A DNA stretch of 64,000 bases from an uncultured Acetatifactor sp. (GTDB taxonomy: Bacteria; Bacillota; Clostridia; Lachnospirales; Lachnospiraceae). The stretch's first letter is position 1, and the number at the start of each line of letters is the position of its first letter. The DNA lies in the NCBI RefSeq assembly GCF_910585425.1, contig NZ_CAJUCP010000020.1, positions 17,659-81,658 of the forward strand, written 5' to 3'. Below are positions 17,739 to 26,710 of this stretch, piece by piece. Made by a program: the position numbers and the translations under genes. Under the pieces are notes generated by a model. The model did not search any database, was not told the DNA's origin, and saw nothing but the letters and a program-made list of their open reading frames with translations.

Positions 17739-17794
17739 TTGACAGGTTTTTCAAAAACTGTTATAAATAACATATGAAAGGTTTTTCAAAAACC
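17739..17794 (+). promoter_or_regulatory. degV promoter with two palindromic operators
   Basis: Consensus -35 TTGACA (17739-17744), 17-bp spacer, -10 TATAAA (17762-17767). The spacer is almost entirely the operator GGTTTTTCAAAAACT (17745-17759). A perfect 7-1-7 palindrome GGTTTTTCAAAAACC lies at 17780-17794, just after the expected start of transcription. Their centres are 35 bp apart. Binding at either would block RNA polymerase, so repression is expected. Confidence 0.8.
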
Positions 17795-17832
17795 GATATT
17801 ATAGTTTTCCATGCCTTAAGGAGGTTTTTTAC

Positions 17833-18663
17833 ATGAAGTATAAGATTGTATCCGATTCCTCATCCGATATCCTGGCCCTGCCCCAGGTACCTTTCGCCTC
17901 CGTGCCCCTGCACATCATCATCGGTTCACATGAGTTCATCGACGACAAGGACGTAGACCTGGAGCTGCTGGAGAAGACCCTGGCAGCCCACAAGGGCCCC
18001 TCCAGCACCGCCTGTCCCAGCGTGGGCGACTGGCTGAAGGCCTTCGGGGACGCCGAGACCGTATTCTGCGTCACGATCACCAGCGCCCTGTCCGGCAGCT
18101 ACAGCTTCGCCATGTCGGCCAAGAAGGAGTATGAGGAGCAGTTCCCGGGCCGTTTCGTCCATGTCATCGACTCCCTGTCCACCGGGCCGGAAATGGCCCT
18201 GATCATCGAGAAGCTGCAGGAGCTGATCCTCTCCGGAAGGGAGCGGGAGGGCATCCTTCAGGAGATCACGGCCTACACCCGGCGCACCCATCTGATGTTC
18301 TCCCTGGAGACCCTGCGGAACCTGGCGAACAACGGGCGGGTGAGCCCCGCAGTGGCCAAGCTGGCCGGCATCCTGGGCATCCGGGTGGTGGGCCAGGCCA
18401 GCGCCCAGGGAGAACTGCAGCTGCTGAACAAATGCCGCGGTGAGCAGTGCGTGCTGTCCAGCGTCCTGAAATACATGAAGGAGATGGGATACCAGGGCGG
18501 CAAGGTCCTCATCTCCCACAACGGCAACGAGAAGATGGCGGCCGCCCTGGCGGATTCCATCCGGGAGAGCTTCCAGGCCTCCGATGTCCGCTTCTATACG
18601 GCCCGTGCGCTGTGCAGCTACTATGCGGAAAAGGGAGGGCTGCTGGTGGGGATAGAGGCCTGA
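17833..18663 (+). CDS. DegV family fatty-acid-binding protein
   Basis: DegV (FakB-like) proteins hold a fatty acid for phosphorylation by a FakA-type kinase. The 276-residue protein has the family N-terminus KIVSDSSSDI, S63 in the TACPSVGDW segment, TSALSGSY at 83-90 that contacts the carboxylate, and an RRTHLMFSLETLRNLANNGRV block. The start ATG 17833 follows AAGGAGG. Its promoter carries two operators, so expression is probably tightly controlled, perhaps by the divergent DUF1836 protein. No kinase gene is in the window. Confidence 0.9.
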   Translation: MKYKIVSDSSSDILALPQVPFASVPLHIIIGSHEFIDDKDVDLELLEKTLAAHKGPSSTACPSVGDWLKAFGDAETVFCVTITSALSGSYSFAMSAKKEYEEQFPGRFVHVIDSLSTGPEMALIIEKLQELILSGREREGILQEITAYTRRTHLMFSLETLRNLANNGRVSPAVAKLAGILGIRVVGQASAQGELQLLNKCRGEQCVLSSVLKYMKEMGYQGGKVLISHNGNEKMAAALADSIRESFQASDVRFYTARALCSYYAEKGGLLVGIEA

Positions 18664-18786
18664 GCCCCTGTAGCCATGGCCCGCAATCCCTTCCCGGGGC
18701 TGCCGGGCCTGGCCATCTCTCCTGTCCCGGCTTCGCCAGCGCCTCGCCCAGGGCCCATGCTGTCCACTCATCAGGCCGCTTTCCTG

Positions 18787-19458
18787 TCACAGATATTTTC
18801 TCAGATTCTCCAGCACCACCCGGTAACCGTTGGCGTACATATGGATGCCTTCGATGGTATACTCCTTCTTCAGCCTGCCGTTGCCGTCCGCAAGCCCCTC
18901 ATTTACATCAATGTAATGGCAGCCCATCTCCCCCGCCAGCTTTTCCACCGCCGCGTTGGCCAGGCGGATATTCTCATTGGTACGGGTGGCGAACATTCCT
19001 TTTGCCCACTCCCCCTCCGGCAACTTGTCCACCTCGTTCACCGGATAGTAGGCCATCATGTAGATTTGAGCCCCGGGCAGCCGTTTCTGTATCATGGCTA
19101 TGATCTTCCCATAGTTCTCCATCAGCTTCTCCACGCGGTAATCGGGACGGCTGATGTCGTTGGTGCCGATGTTGATGAATATCTTCCTAGGCTCTGTAGC
19201 GAATACCATCTCCTCCATGTACCGCAGCATGTCGTCCGTGGTGAAGCCCCCCACGCCCCGGTTGTAGATCACCGCATCGATTTCCTCGGTCATCCGCAGC
19301 TCGTCTATGGGGAACTGCTCCATCAAAGAGGAGCCCGTGAACAGGACCTCCCCCTTCTTCACCTTCTCGTTCAGGATGCGGTAGCGCGCAAGCCTGTCCT
19401 GCTGCTCCTGTGACACCCTGGCCCCCATCTGTTCCATAATCTCCTCCATCTGCATCAT
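18787..19458 (-). CDS. SGNH/GDSL-family hydrolase
   Basis: The 223-residue protein has the four SGNH blocks: LFTGSSLMEQF with S44 as nucleophile, YNRGVGGFTT (glycine), INIGTNDIS (asparagine) and EGIHMYANGY (histidine; the usual Asp three residues before it is Glu). There is no signal peptide, so it is cytoplasmic. The start ATG 19458 follows GGAGG at six bases. Such enzymes are esterases, often acting on acetylated sugars or lipids; the substrate cannot be told. It lies downstream of the ABC exporter genes. Confidence 0.88.
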   Translation of the reverse strand: MMQMEEIMEQMGARVSQEQQDRLARYRILNEKVKKGEVLFTGSSLMEQFPIDELRMTEEIDAVIYNRGVGGFTTDDMLRYMEEMVFATEPRKIFINIGTNDISRPDYRVEKLMENYGKIIAMIQKRLPGAQIYMMAYYPVNEVDKLPEGEWAKGMFATRTNENIRLANAAVEKLAGEMGCHYIDVNEGLADGNGRLKKEYTIEGIHMYANGYRVVLENLRKYL

Positions 19459-19517
19459 CCTTTACCTCCTCCGTCTCCATGTTTACTAAAATAGATTTCC
19501 TCCGCCCCCTGCTCCCT

Positions 19518-21287
19518 CTAATACCACTTCGCCTGCTCCCCCCAGATTCTGGCATACTCCCCGCCGGCCCTGACAAGCTCCTCATGGCTGCCGCACTCCA
19601 CTGCCCTTCCCGCCTTCATCACCACGACTTTGTCCGCATGCCTGCAGATTCCCACCCTGTGGGAAATGATGACGGAGGTCTTCCCCTGGATCAGCTTCAG
19701 GAAGCCCGTGAGGATTTCATACTCCACCAGGGGATCCAGGGCGCTGGTGGGCTCATCCAGCAAAATCAATCTGCTGTCCCGAAACAGCCCCCTTGCGATG
19801 GCCACCTTCTGCCACTCGCCGCCGGAAAGCTCGCTGCCGCCGAACTCCCGGCCCAGCCCGGCGTCCAGGCCTCCCAGGCCCCGCACCAGCTCCTGGATCC
19901 CCACGGCCTGCACCACCCCGCGGATGCGCTCCTCATCCTCCCTGCGGGTGAAATCGCTGATACAGATGTTCTCCCGCAGGGAAAAATTATAGTGCACGAA
20001 GTCCTGGGGCACCAGAGAGATGTCCCGGTAAAGCCGGTCTTTCCGCATCCACGCAATGTCCCGGCCGTCATAGTACACGCCCCCCAAGCAGGCCTCATAT
20101 GCTCCCGTCAGCACCTTGGAGAGGGTGGTCTTGCCGGAGCCGTTGACCCCCACGATGACCACATGCTCCCCCTTTTTGAAGGTCAGGTCCACCCCGTCCA
20201 GGGCATCCCTGTCCCCGCCCGGATACCGGAAATGCACGTCCCGCAGTTGGATTTCCCGCTCAAAGGGCCTGTAATCCTCCTCCCCCGCCTTTTCCGTCTC
20301 CGCCCGGAAGAAATCATAGTATTCCTCCACATGATGCCAGGCCTGCAGGAACCGCACCACGTATGTGCTCAGCATGGAGAGATTGTCCTGCAGCAGGCCG
20401 AAAGCCGTGAGGCAGGCCGCGAACTGCCCCACCGCCAGGCCTCCCCTGACCATCAGGATCAACGCGATGGCCACATTCGCCACATAGCTTAAGTTCTTCA
20501 GCATCACTCCGGCCGCAGACAGTTTGATGGCCCCAAGCTCCAGCTCCTCCATCTCCCGGACCACCTCCACATTGGCCGCCACCCACTTCTCCTTCAGGAA
20601 TCCGGCAAAGCCCATGGTGCGCATCTCCTTCACAGGCTCCTTCGTGCAGAAGAGCCGCCACAGATACCGGAGCCTCCTCCTTTTCCCCGACTGCTCCCTG
20701 TAGGTGTCGCTCCTCCTCTTCTCGGTCAGGATGTCGATCAGCAGATGGGGCAGCACGCCCAGCACCGCCCCGGGCAGGAGCCATACGGAAAAGCCGCCCA
20801 CCACGAAGAAGGTGCTGACGCACACCAGCACTGATTCCACGTCCATCAGCAGATAGGAGAACATCCTGCTGGCGGCCAGATGCCTGGAGTAGGCCGCGTC
20901 CGCTTTCCGGAAGCTGTCCAGCACCTTCGCCTCCTCCAGGGCCTCCAGCCGCAGCCTTCTGGCATAGCCGTACATGTTCCAGCCGTAGGTGCTCTCCTTT
21001 TTGCCCTCCCCGTAGAGCCCTACTGCCCGCAGCAGCATGGTGCAGACTGCGGGGAAGGCGATGCAGATGCACAGATATATGATTTTCCGTTTGAAAATAT
21101 GCGCATTTCCGGCCTCCAATTCCGCCGCCAACTGAAAGATTTCCGCCGTCAGGACGGGCTGCCATACCTGCAGCACGCCCTCCGCGATGCTGGTGAACAG
21201 CTTGCCCCACAGCAGGAAGGGCATGAACCTGTGCATGTCCCGGATGGTCTGCCGGAAATATCCCAGGTGCTTCCTCATCCCGCTCAT
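19518..21287 (-). CDS. ABC exporter, fused membrane and ATPase domains (subunit 2)
   Basis: This 589-residue half-transporter has an N-terminal six-helix membrane domain (about 20-310) and a nucleotide-binding domain with Walker A GVNGSGKT near 380, signature ELSGGEWQKVAIARG near 485 and Walker B LILLDEPTSALDP near 508. It overlaps the preceding half-transporter by four bases (ATGA), so the two almost certainly form a heterodimer. The Walker B glutamate and signature are canonical here. The cargo is unknown; related pairs export drugs, peptides or lipids. Confidence 0.88.
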   Translation of the reverse strand: MSGMRKHLGYFRQTIRDMHRFMPFLLWGKLFTSIAEGVLQVWQPVLTAEIFQLAAELEAGNAHIFKRKIIYLCICIAFPAVCTMLLRAVGLYGEGKKESTYGWNMYGYARRLRLEALEEAKVLDSFRKADAAYSRHLAASRMFSYLLMDVESVLVCVSTFFVVGGFSVWLLPGAVLGVLPHLLIDILTEKRRSDTYREQSGKRRRLRYLWRLFCTKEPVKEMRTMGFAGFLKEKWVAANVEVVREMEELELGAIKLSAAGVMLKNLSYVANVAIALILMVRGGLAVGQFAACLTAFGLLQDNLSMLSTYVVRFLQAWHHVEEYYDFFRAETEKAGEEDYRPFEREIQLRDVHFRYPGGDRDALDGVDLTFKKGEHVVIVGVNGSGKTTLSKVLTGAYEACLGGVYYDGRDIAWMRKDRLYRDISLVPQDFVHYNFSLRENICISDFTRREDEERIRGVVQAVGIQELVRGLGGLDAGLGREFGGSELSGGEWQKVAIARGLFRDSRLILLDEPTSALDPLVEYEILTGFLKLIQGKTSVIISHRVGICRHADKVVVMKAGRAVECGSHEELVRAGGEYARIWGEQAKWY

Positions 21288-23446
21288 AGGCTGCCACCTG
21301 CCCTTTCCGGCCCGGGCCCTTCCCCTGCTTCTCCGGATGCCGGGCTTTCCCCAGGCACCTTCCTCTTGCCTGTTGTGTTCTCAGGACAGGGCTGCTCCCA
21401 ATCTCCCCAGTTTTCTCCAAATCCGGACTGCCGTCTCGCTTCTTCGGCTTCCCCGGGACAGGTTTTCCCTTCTGACCCTCCTGGCCATCGCCGTCCTTGC
21501 CCTTTTCCAGGCTCCTCCCCGTCTGGCTGCTTCCTGGCTTCTTCCGACTCCCCAGGCCATCTGTCTCCCGGGCTTTCCGCATACCAGGAGCTCTGGGCCA
21601 GGTACATGGTGCGGTACAGCCCCTCCATCCCCATCAACTGCTCATGGCTGCCGTCCTGGACGATCCTGCCGCCGTCCAGCACCAGGATGCGGTCCGCCAG
21701 CCTGGCGCTGGCCAGGCGGTGGGAGATGATGATGGTGCCGTTTTTACGGAAAGTGCGGAGGAAACTGGCGTACATGCGGCTCTCGGCGATAGGGTCCAAA
21801 GCCGCCGTGGGCTCATCCAGCACACAGAATGCCGCGTCCGCCAGGAAAGCCCTGGCGATGGCCACACGCTGCCACTGGCCCCTGGACAGCCCCCTGCCCT
21901 CGGCCTCCAGATGCCCCAGGCTCTGCTCCAGCCCATTCCCCTCCCGGATAAGCTGTGCCCCGCCTGCCTGCTCCAGGGCCTCTTCGATCCGCCTGTCCTC
22001 CGAAAGCGCCGAAATGTCCCCCAGAGCCACATTTTCCCGCAGGGTCAGCTCATACTCCTGGAAATCCTGGAACACCACGGACAGGCACTTCCTCCGCAGA
22101 GGCTCGGACAGGCTCCGCACGTCCACGCCTCCCATGAGCACCCGCCCCGCATCGGGCTCATACAGGCCGCAGAGCAGCTTGACCAGAGTGGACTTCCCTG
22201 CCCCGTTCTCCCCCACGAAAGCCACCCTCTCTCCGGCCTTGATGCGGAACGTCACATTCTTCAGCACCTGCCTGTCCGTGTCAGGATAGGTGAAGCTCAC
22301 GTTCTCGAAGGCGATGTCCCCATGGGCCAGCCCGTCTATACGCACCGGCGATGGGCTTTGCCGCATATCCGCGATGCTTTCCGCCCGTGAGTCAGGCGGC
22401 GCGGAAGAAAAGCATTCCAATGGCAGATTTTGCGCCCCCGAGTATGCCTGGCGCCTGTCCCTGCGCTGCGGCAGCTTTAAGAACTCGCTGTAATACGCCA
22501 CGTCCAGAGCGCTCCGGAAGGTATCCGACACTGTCCAGGCCGCATTCAGCATCTGTCCCGTAATGGAATGCAGGGAGCCCGTCACTGCCGCGAACTGCCC
22601 CACCGTGACCCTGCCCTGTAAAAATAAATACGATAAGGTGATGATGATAAAGATGAAATAGGTGATGTTCAGGAACCTGCTGCCGCCCTCCAGAGCCAGC
22701 ACCCTGCCGCCTGCCCTTCCGGTCTCTTCCTCCACCCTCCCGGCAAAGCGATGCCATTTCTCCGCCATCAGTTCCTGGCTTCCGAATACCTTCATCTCGT
22801 ACATGGCATCCGGATTCTGCATCAGACGCTTCAGATCCTCCAGCCTGCGCTCCTCCATAGTGGTATCCCGTATCAGGGCATGGAGCCTCCTAGTGGCCGC
22901 GAAGTTCAGGGCCAGCATAGGGACTGCCAGCAGAAAGATGCCCGCCCCGATCCAGGGGGACACCGTGGCATAGACTCCCAGCATGATAAAAATGGACAGA
23001 AGCGTCTGCACCGTGCGCACGCTTCCGCCAAAGCAGCTCTTCACGTTCTCCCAGGGCTCCCCGCCGATCCGCTGCAGGATGCCCTGCACCTGGGGGGACT
23101 CGAAAGCGGCGTACTCCAGCCCGTCCAGCTTCTCCATGATGTCCGGCCCCATGTTCCGGATCAATCGAATCTCCAGCGCCTTGTCCTCATATCCCTGGAG
23201 CCGCTCCAGGACAAACCATATGAACAGCATGGCCACCAGGGCGCTGCCTGTGGCAATCAGCTCCTCCGCCCCCTGCCCTGTAGCCCCGAAACGCACGCCG
23301 CCGTCCACCAGCTTCTGCACCAGCACCACCCGGAGCCCGCCAAAAAAGCCCGGTATCAGGCATACCAAAATGTACAGCAGCGCGCTCCAGGGCGCATACC
23401 TCACCGTCAGCCCCAGGGCCAGGGCGCAGTTCTTCACAATCTTCAT
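21284..23446 (-). CDS. ABC exporter, fused membrane and ATPase domains (subunit 1)
   Basis: This 720-residue half-transporter has a membrane domain (about 15-320), Walker A GENGAGKS near 404, a signature LSRGQ instead of LSGGQ near 503, and Walker B FCVLDEPTAALDP near 525. The last 110 residues are an unusual hydrophilic tail of Gly, Glu, Pro, Arg and Trp with no recognisable fold, in GC-rich DNA. The start ATG 23446 follows GGGAGGAAG. The altered signature suggests one of the two ATP sites in the heterodimer is degenerate. Confidence 0.87.
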   Translation of the reverse strand: MKIVKNCALALGLTVRYAPWSALLYILVCLIPGFFGGLRVVLVQKLVDGGVRFGATGQGAEELIATGSALVAMLFIWFVLERLQGYEDKALEIRLIRNMGPDIMEKLDGLEYAAFESPQVQGILQRIGGEPWENVKSCFGGSVRTVQTLLSIFIMLGVYATVSPWIGAGIFLLAVPMLALNFAATRRLHALIRDTTMEERRLEDLKRLMQNPDAMYEMKVFGSQELMAEKWHRFAGRVEEETGRAGGRVLALEGGSRFLNITYFIFIIITLSYLFLQGRVTVGQFAAVTGSLHSITGQMLNAAWTVSDTFRSALDVAYYSEFLKLPQRRDRRQAYSGAQNLPLECFSSAPPDSRAESIADMRQSPSPVRIDGLAHGDIAFENVSFTYPDTDRQVLKNVTFRIKAGERVAFVGENGAGKSTLVKLLCGLYEPDAGRVLMGGVDVRSLSEPLRRKCLSVVFQDFQEYELTLRENVALGDISALSEDRRIEEALEQAGGAQLIREGNGLEQSLGHLEAEGRGLSRGQWQRVAIARAFLADAAFCVLDEPTAALDPIAESRMYASFLRTFRKNGTIIISHRLASARLADRILVLDGGRIVQDGSHEQLMGMEGLYRTMYLAQSSWYAESPGDRWPGESEEARKQPDGEEPGKGQGRRWPGGSEGKTCPGEAEEARRQSGFGENWGDWEQPCPENTTGKRKVPGESPASGEAGEGPGPERAGGSL

Positions 23447-23837
23447 GACGCTTCCTCCCGAGAATCCCAGTCAAGAACATTATAACACTTTACAGGCACT
23501 CTCAGGGCATTCCTGTTCCTTTTTGCAGGATTTCTGTCACTTTCGGCGCTGCTGAGCTTCCGGAGCCTCTTTCACCGTGTGGCATCCGGCTTCCCGGGGA
23601 AGCCGAGAATCCGGGCGTTTTGCCTGAAGCAACCCATTCGAAGAGAGCAGGCAGACGCAGGAGAGGCCGGGTGAATACTCACGGAGGAGCCTGGAGCATG
23701 CCACCTTCGCAACGGATTCAACTGGCAACGGACGACACGGAGAAAACCATTGCATTTTACCGTTCCATGGGTTTCCGGAAAATGTCCGATTGGGGCTGCT
23801 GTGGATTCATGAGGGTATGACTGCCCCAGGAAATATT
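23447..23837. other. Intergenic region with no intact gene
   Basis: 391 bases between the exporter operon and the kinase gene. Apart from the acetyltransferase remnant at 23700-23820 nothing is recognisable. Confidence 0.6.
23700..23820 (+). pseudogene. C-terminal remnant of a GNAT acetyltransferase
   Basis: About 40 codons resemble the end of GNAT N-acetyltransferases: TEKTIAFYRSMGFRKMSD, then a CCGFMR segment and a stop at 23818-23820. The acetyl-CoA-binding core is absent upstream. It is probably the end of a deleted gene. Confidence 0.5.
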
Positions 23838-25379
23838 TTACTCCCTTTTGTCCTCCAGCCTTACCACCACCCGGAATTCCCCGTCACTGTAATCCGCTGC
23901 CAACTGCCCGCCGTACCTGTGGGCCAGGCGCTCCACGCTGCGCAGTCCCAGCCCATGCCCTACCCTGTTGTCAAGCCCCCGCTTTCCGGATACATAGCTT
24001 CCCCCTTCCCGGTAAGGCTCTCCTGAGGTATTTACTACCGTTATATAGTAGAACGATTCCTCCTGCCTCATGCGCAGCCCGATCCGCCCATGGCCCTCCA
24101 GCCGGGCGCAGGCCTCCAGAGCATTGTCCAGAAGGTTCCCCAATATCACGCACAGATCCACCGCCTCTATCCCTGTCTGCGACAGCCTGCACAACTGCAG
24201 CGACATCTCCACATCCTGTCTCTTCGCCTGATAGAGCTTGTCCCCCAGCAGGGCGTCCACTGGGGCACAGCCCGTCCTGGCGGGAACCATCCGCCGTTCC
24301 ACATCCCGCCGGAAGCTGTCCAGATAATCCGTAAGTTCCCCGAACCGCTCCTCCTGGGCCAGGATTTCCAGCACTTTGATATGGTTCTTCAGATCGTGCC
24401 ACAGCTCCCTGGTGCGCTGGTACTGCTCCTCCACGTTCCTCAGATATTCCATCTGGCGGACCTGGTGCGTGTTCCTGGCGAAGCCCTGCGGAGGCATCCC
24501 CGGAGCTTTCCTGCCATAGGGCCCCGGAGCCGGCTCCATTGCGCTTTTGCCATAACCTTCCGTCCATATCCCTGCCGCGCTTCTTTCATAGCCTGCCACA
24601 GGCATCCCCGGGACACTGCATCCACAGCCCTGCGCCGCCTCTCCCGCCATCCCGTTCCAGTTCCCGTACCACCGCAGCCTCCGCCGTCTCCTCAGATATC
24701 CATAGCAGAAGAACAAAAGCAGCAGCCATGCCTGTCTGCCCAATGCCCTGACCGCATCCTGTTCCTGCCATCCCTGCAGGGTCAGCCCCAGCAAAAGCAG
24801 CATCCCAAGTATGCCCTCCCCCTCCTCCGGCACAGTGCCCATCCGGCCCTGTGGGAATCCGGCCGCTGCCCCCGCTAAAGCCCCCATACCATGGGAATGG
24901 TTCCGGCCAGAAATGCCATTCTCCTCAAGCTTCCATCGGTATGACATCCTCCACAGCGGGAACAAAAGCAGCATGCTCTCCGCCAGCAGCACCCTCACCG
25001 CCAGCAGGGCCATGTTCTCCCCTCCCGGCCCCGCAATCCCCTGCAGGACCAGATCCGCCAGCCGTATCATCCCTGCCCCATAGACAGCGAATTCCAACAG
25101 CTCCGCCAGGGCCTGCGCAAAACATGGCCGCGTTGCTCTCACCGTTGCCCTCGCCGTCTCCGCATTTCCCCCGAATCCTGGCCCTCCGCCGTTTCTGTCG
25201 GCTCTCTGTGCCCAATCACCTCCGCAGCTCCCCGGTGCCTGCGCCGCGCCCGCCGTCCCCGGATCCATGCCCCCGCCCCGGGCAGCTCCGCCCTTTCTGC
25301 CCAGGCACAAAAAAAGGGCGCCCCAAAACACCAGGTTCCCTGCCAGCAATATCCCGTTCACCATATCCGTTCCCGCCAT
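23838..25379 (-). CDS. GHKL sensor histidine kinase
   Basis: The protein of about 513 residues has a few N-terminal hydrophobic segments (first at residues 4-20), GC-rich low-complexity stretches around 45-75 and 215-290, then the kinase core: ELWHDLKNH with the acceptor histidine near 325, N-box LGNLLDNALEAC and G-box GHGLGLRSVERLA. The start is uncertain: ATG 25379 fits GGGACGGGG, GTG 25388 is possible. It follows its LytTR regulator, the reverse order from the first pair. Signal unknown. Confidence 0.82.
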   Translation of the reverse strand: MAGTDMVNGILLAGNLVFWGALFLCLGRKGGAARGGGMDPGTAGAAQAPGSCGGDWAQRADRNGGGPGFGGNAETARATVRATRPCFAQALAELLEFAVYGAGMIRLADLVLQGIAGPGGENMALLAVRVLLAESMLLLFPLWRMSYRWKLEENGISGRNHSHGMGALAGAAAGFPQGRMGTVPEEGEGILGMLLLLGLTLQGWQEQDAVRALGRQAWLLLLFFCYGYLRRRRRLRWYGNWNGMAGEAAQGCGCSVPGMPVAGYERSAAGIWTEGYGKSAMEPAPGPYGRKAPGMPPQGFARNTHQVRQMEYLRNVEEQYQRTRELWHDLKNHIKVLEILAQEERFGELTDYLDSFRRDVERRMVPARTGCAPVDALLGDKLYQAKRQDVEMSLQLCRLSQTGIEAVDLCVILGNLLDNALEACARLEGHGRIGLRMRQEESFYYITVVNTSGEPYREGGSYVSGKRGLDNRVGHGLGLRSVERLAHRYGGQLAADYSDGEFRVVVRLEDKRE

Positions 25380-25522
25380 CCGTGCCACCCCGTCCCGCTC
25401 CAGTACCCCATTGCATGAATCCCCGAAAATCCCCTGGCCGTCCTCCCCGGTACTCCTGTCGCCAGTCAGCGCTGTCCTGCGCCTGTCTCCGCCTTGTCCC
25501 GGCGCGGGCAGCGCGCACTGAT

Positions 25523-26224
25523 TTACTGGCCTTTCCGCAGCATCAGCCTGCGGTTCACTTCCTTTTCACAGCCCCGGCTTATGGGCACCTCCGTGCCGTC
25601 CTCCAGCCACAGACTGCGCCCCATCCAGCTTCGCACATACCGCTCCTGCACCAGGAAGCTTCTGTGGCAGCGCAGGAAGCCGCTTCCCTCCAGCTCCCTC
25701 TCCAGGGCATCCAGCTTCTGATAAAAAGAATAGCTCTCCCCGGCCGTGTGCAGCACCACCACCCGCTTCCTGCTCTCGAAATAAAGGATATCCCCCGTGG
25801 GAACCCTGAAAGTCTGGCGCCCCTGTGCGAAAGAGAACCAGGCACCCTCCCCCAGCTCCCTCCTGCAGTCCTCCATCACCCGGGAAAGCTCCCTCTCCGC
25901 CTCCTCCTTCAGGAGATACCGGAAAGCCCTGACCTCATATCCCTTCCGGGCGTATTCCGAAAGGCTGGTCAGGAAGACGATCAGGCATCTGTCGCCCCTC
26001 TGCCGCAGCCGCCTGGCCGTCTCCAGGCCGTCCATCCCGGGCATGCGGATGTCCAGGAACACCACGTCCGGAGGCCCTTCCGCTGCCGCAGCCTCCAGAA
26101 GAGCCTCCCCGTCGGCATATTCCGCCACCTGGATGTCCGTCCCGCAGGCGAAGCTGTCCTTCACGAGAAGGCCTCTTAAATATGTGCGGAAAATGGCTTC
26201 GTCGTCGCAGATTGCTATCCTCAT
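25523..26224 (-). CDS. LytTR family response regulator
   Basis: The 233-residue regulator has a receiver (RIAICDDEA start, D58 in FLDIRMPGMDG, T near 86 in FLTSLSEY, K in LLKEE) and a LytTR DNA-binding domain (about 130-230, with FESRKRVVVLHT and FLRCHRSFLVQERYV). The start ATG 26224 is chosen because the next residues are the canonical receiver strand; the frame opens 33 bases earlier without a good site. It is paired with the kinase downstream. Target genes are not obvious. Confidence 0.87.
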   Translation of the reverse strand: MRIAICDDEAIFRTYLRGLLVKDSFACGTDIQVAEYADGEALLEAAAAEGPPDVVFLDIRMPGMDGLETARRLRQRGDRCLIVFLTSLSEYARKGYEVRAFRYLLKEEAERELSRVMEDCRRELGEGAWFSFAQGRQTFRVPTGDILYFESRKRVVVLHTAGESYSFYQKLDALERELEGSGFLRCHRSFLVQERYVRSWMGRSLWLEDGTEVPISRGCEKEVNRRLMLRKGQ

Positions 26225-26308
26225 CCCTCTCGCCTCTCCCTTTGCCCGTAAAAGCATGCCGCCGTGCCTGCCGCCTCACAGGCATGGCTTCCGGCCATAG
26301 CGGCAGGC

Positions 26309-26397
26309 CCATGTCGTGCGCGGCCCCCCTTCCGTGGAGCCCATGTCGTGTGCGTCTGCCCCTTCCGCAGAACTCATGTCGTATATGTCCGGCCCAT
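26309..26397. repeat. Short degenerate tandem repeats
   Basis: Three imperfect copies of a unit beginning CATGTCGT, starting at 26310, 26342 and 26375 (periods 32 and 33), in the 190-base gap between the small protein gene and the regulator. They decay to the right. Function unknown. Confidence 0.55.
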
Positions 26398-26414
26398 CCA
26401 TATTCCCGCCGCCG

Positions 26415-26516
26415 TCAGTCCTCCAGATACTCCCTGTAATCCGCCTCGCTGGCAAAGAGCACGTACCTGCCGTCCACCAGTCCCATGTAGCCCTCCGATG
26501 TATTGTATCCTTTCAT
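26415..26516 (-). CDS. Conserved-looking 33-residue protein
   Basis: A 34-codon frame (stop TGA 26415-26417) starts at ATG 26516, seven bases after a perfect AGGAGG. The product begins MKGYNTSEGYMGLVDG and continues RYVLFASEADYREYLED. It is acidic, lacks a signal peptide and membrane segment, and reads like a folded mini-domain with alternating aromatic residues. It lies between mfd and the LytTR regulator on the same strand. Function unknown. From memory I believe similar short proteins occur in other Lachnospiraceae, which I could not check. Confidence 0.65.
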   Translation of the reverse strand: MKGYNTSEGYMGLVDGRYVLFASEADYREYLED

Positions 26517-26710
26517 GAGATTACCTCCTGTCCAAAATCAGCCGTTATCTGCTGTTCTGGATAAAAGGTAACATTTTTCGAGGGTCATAAAACTCCCTCA
26601 AACCGCCGGGAATGCGATTCCGTCTCTCAGTCTTCCGTTTTCCCGCAGCCGCCAGGCGCCTCGGGCCAGAGATAGGAGAGCCGCATCCCCGGGCTGCCCG
26701 GCGGTTCCCC

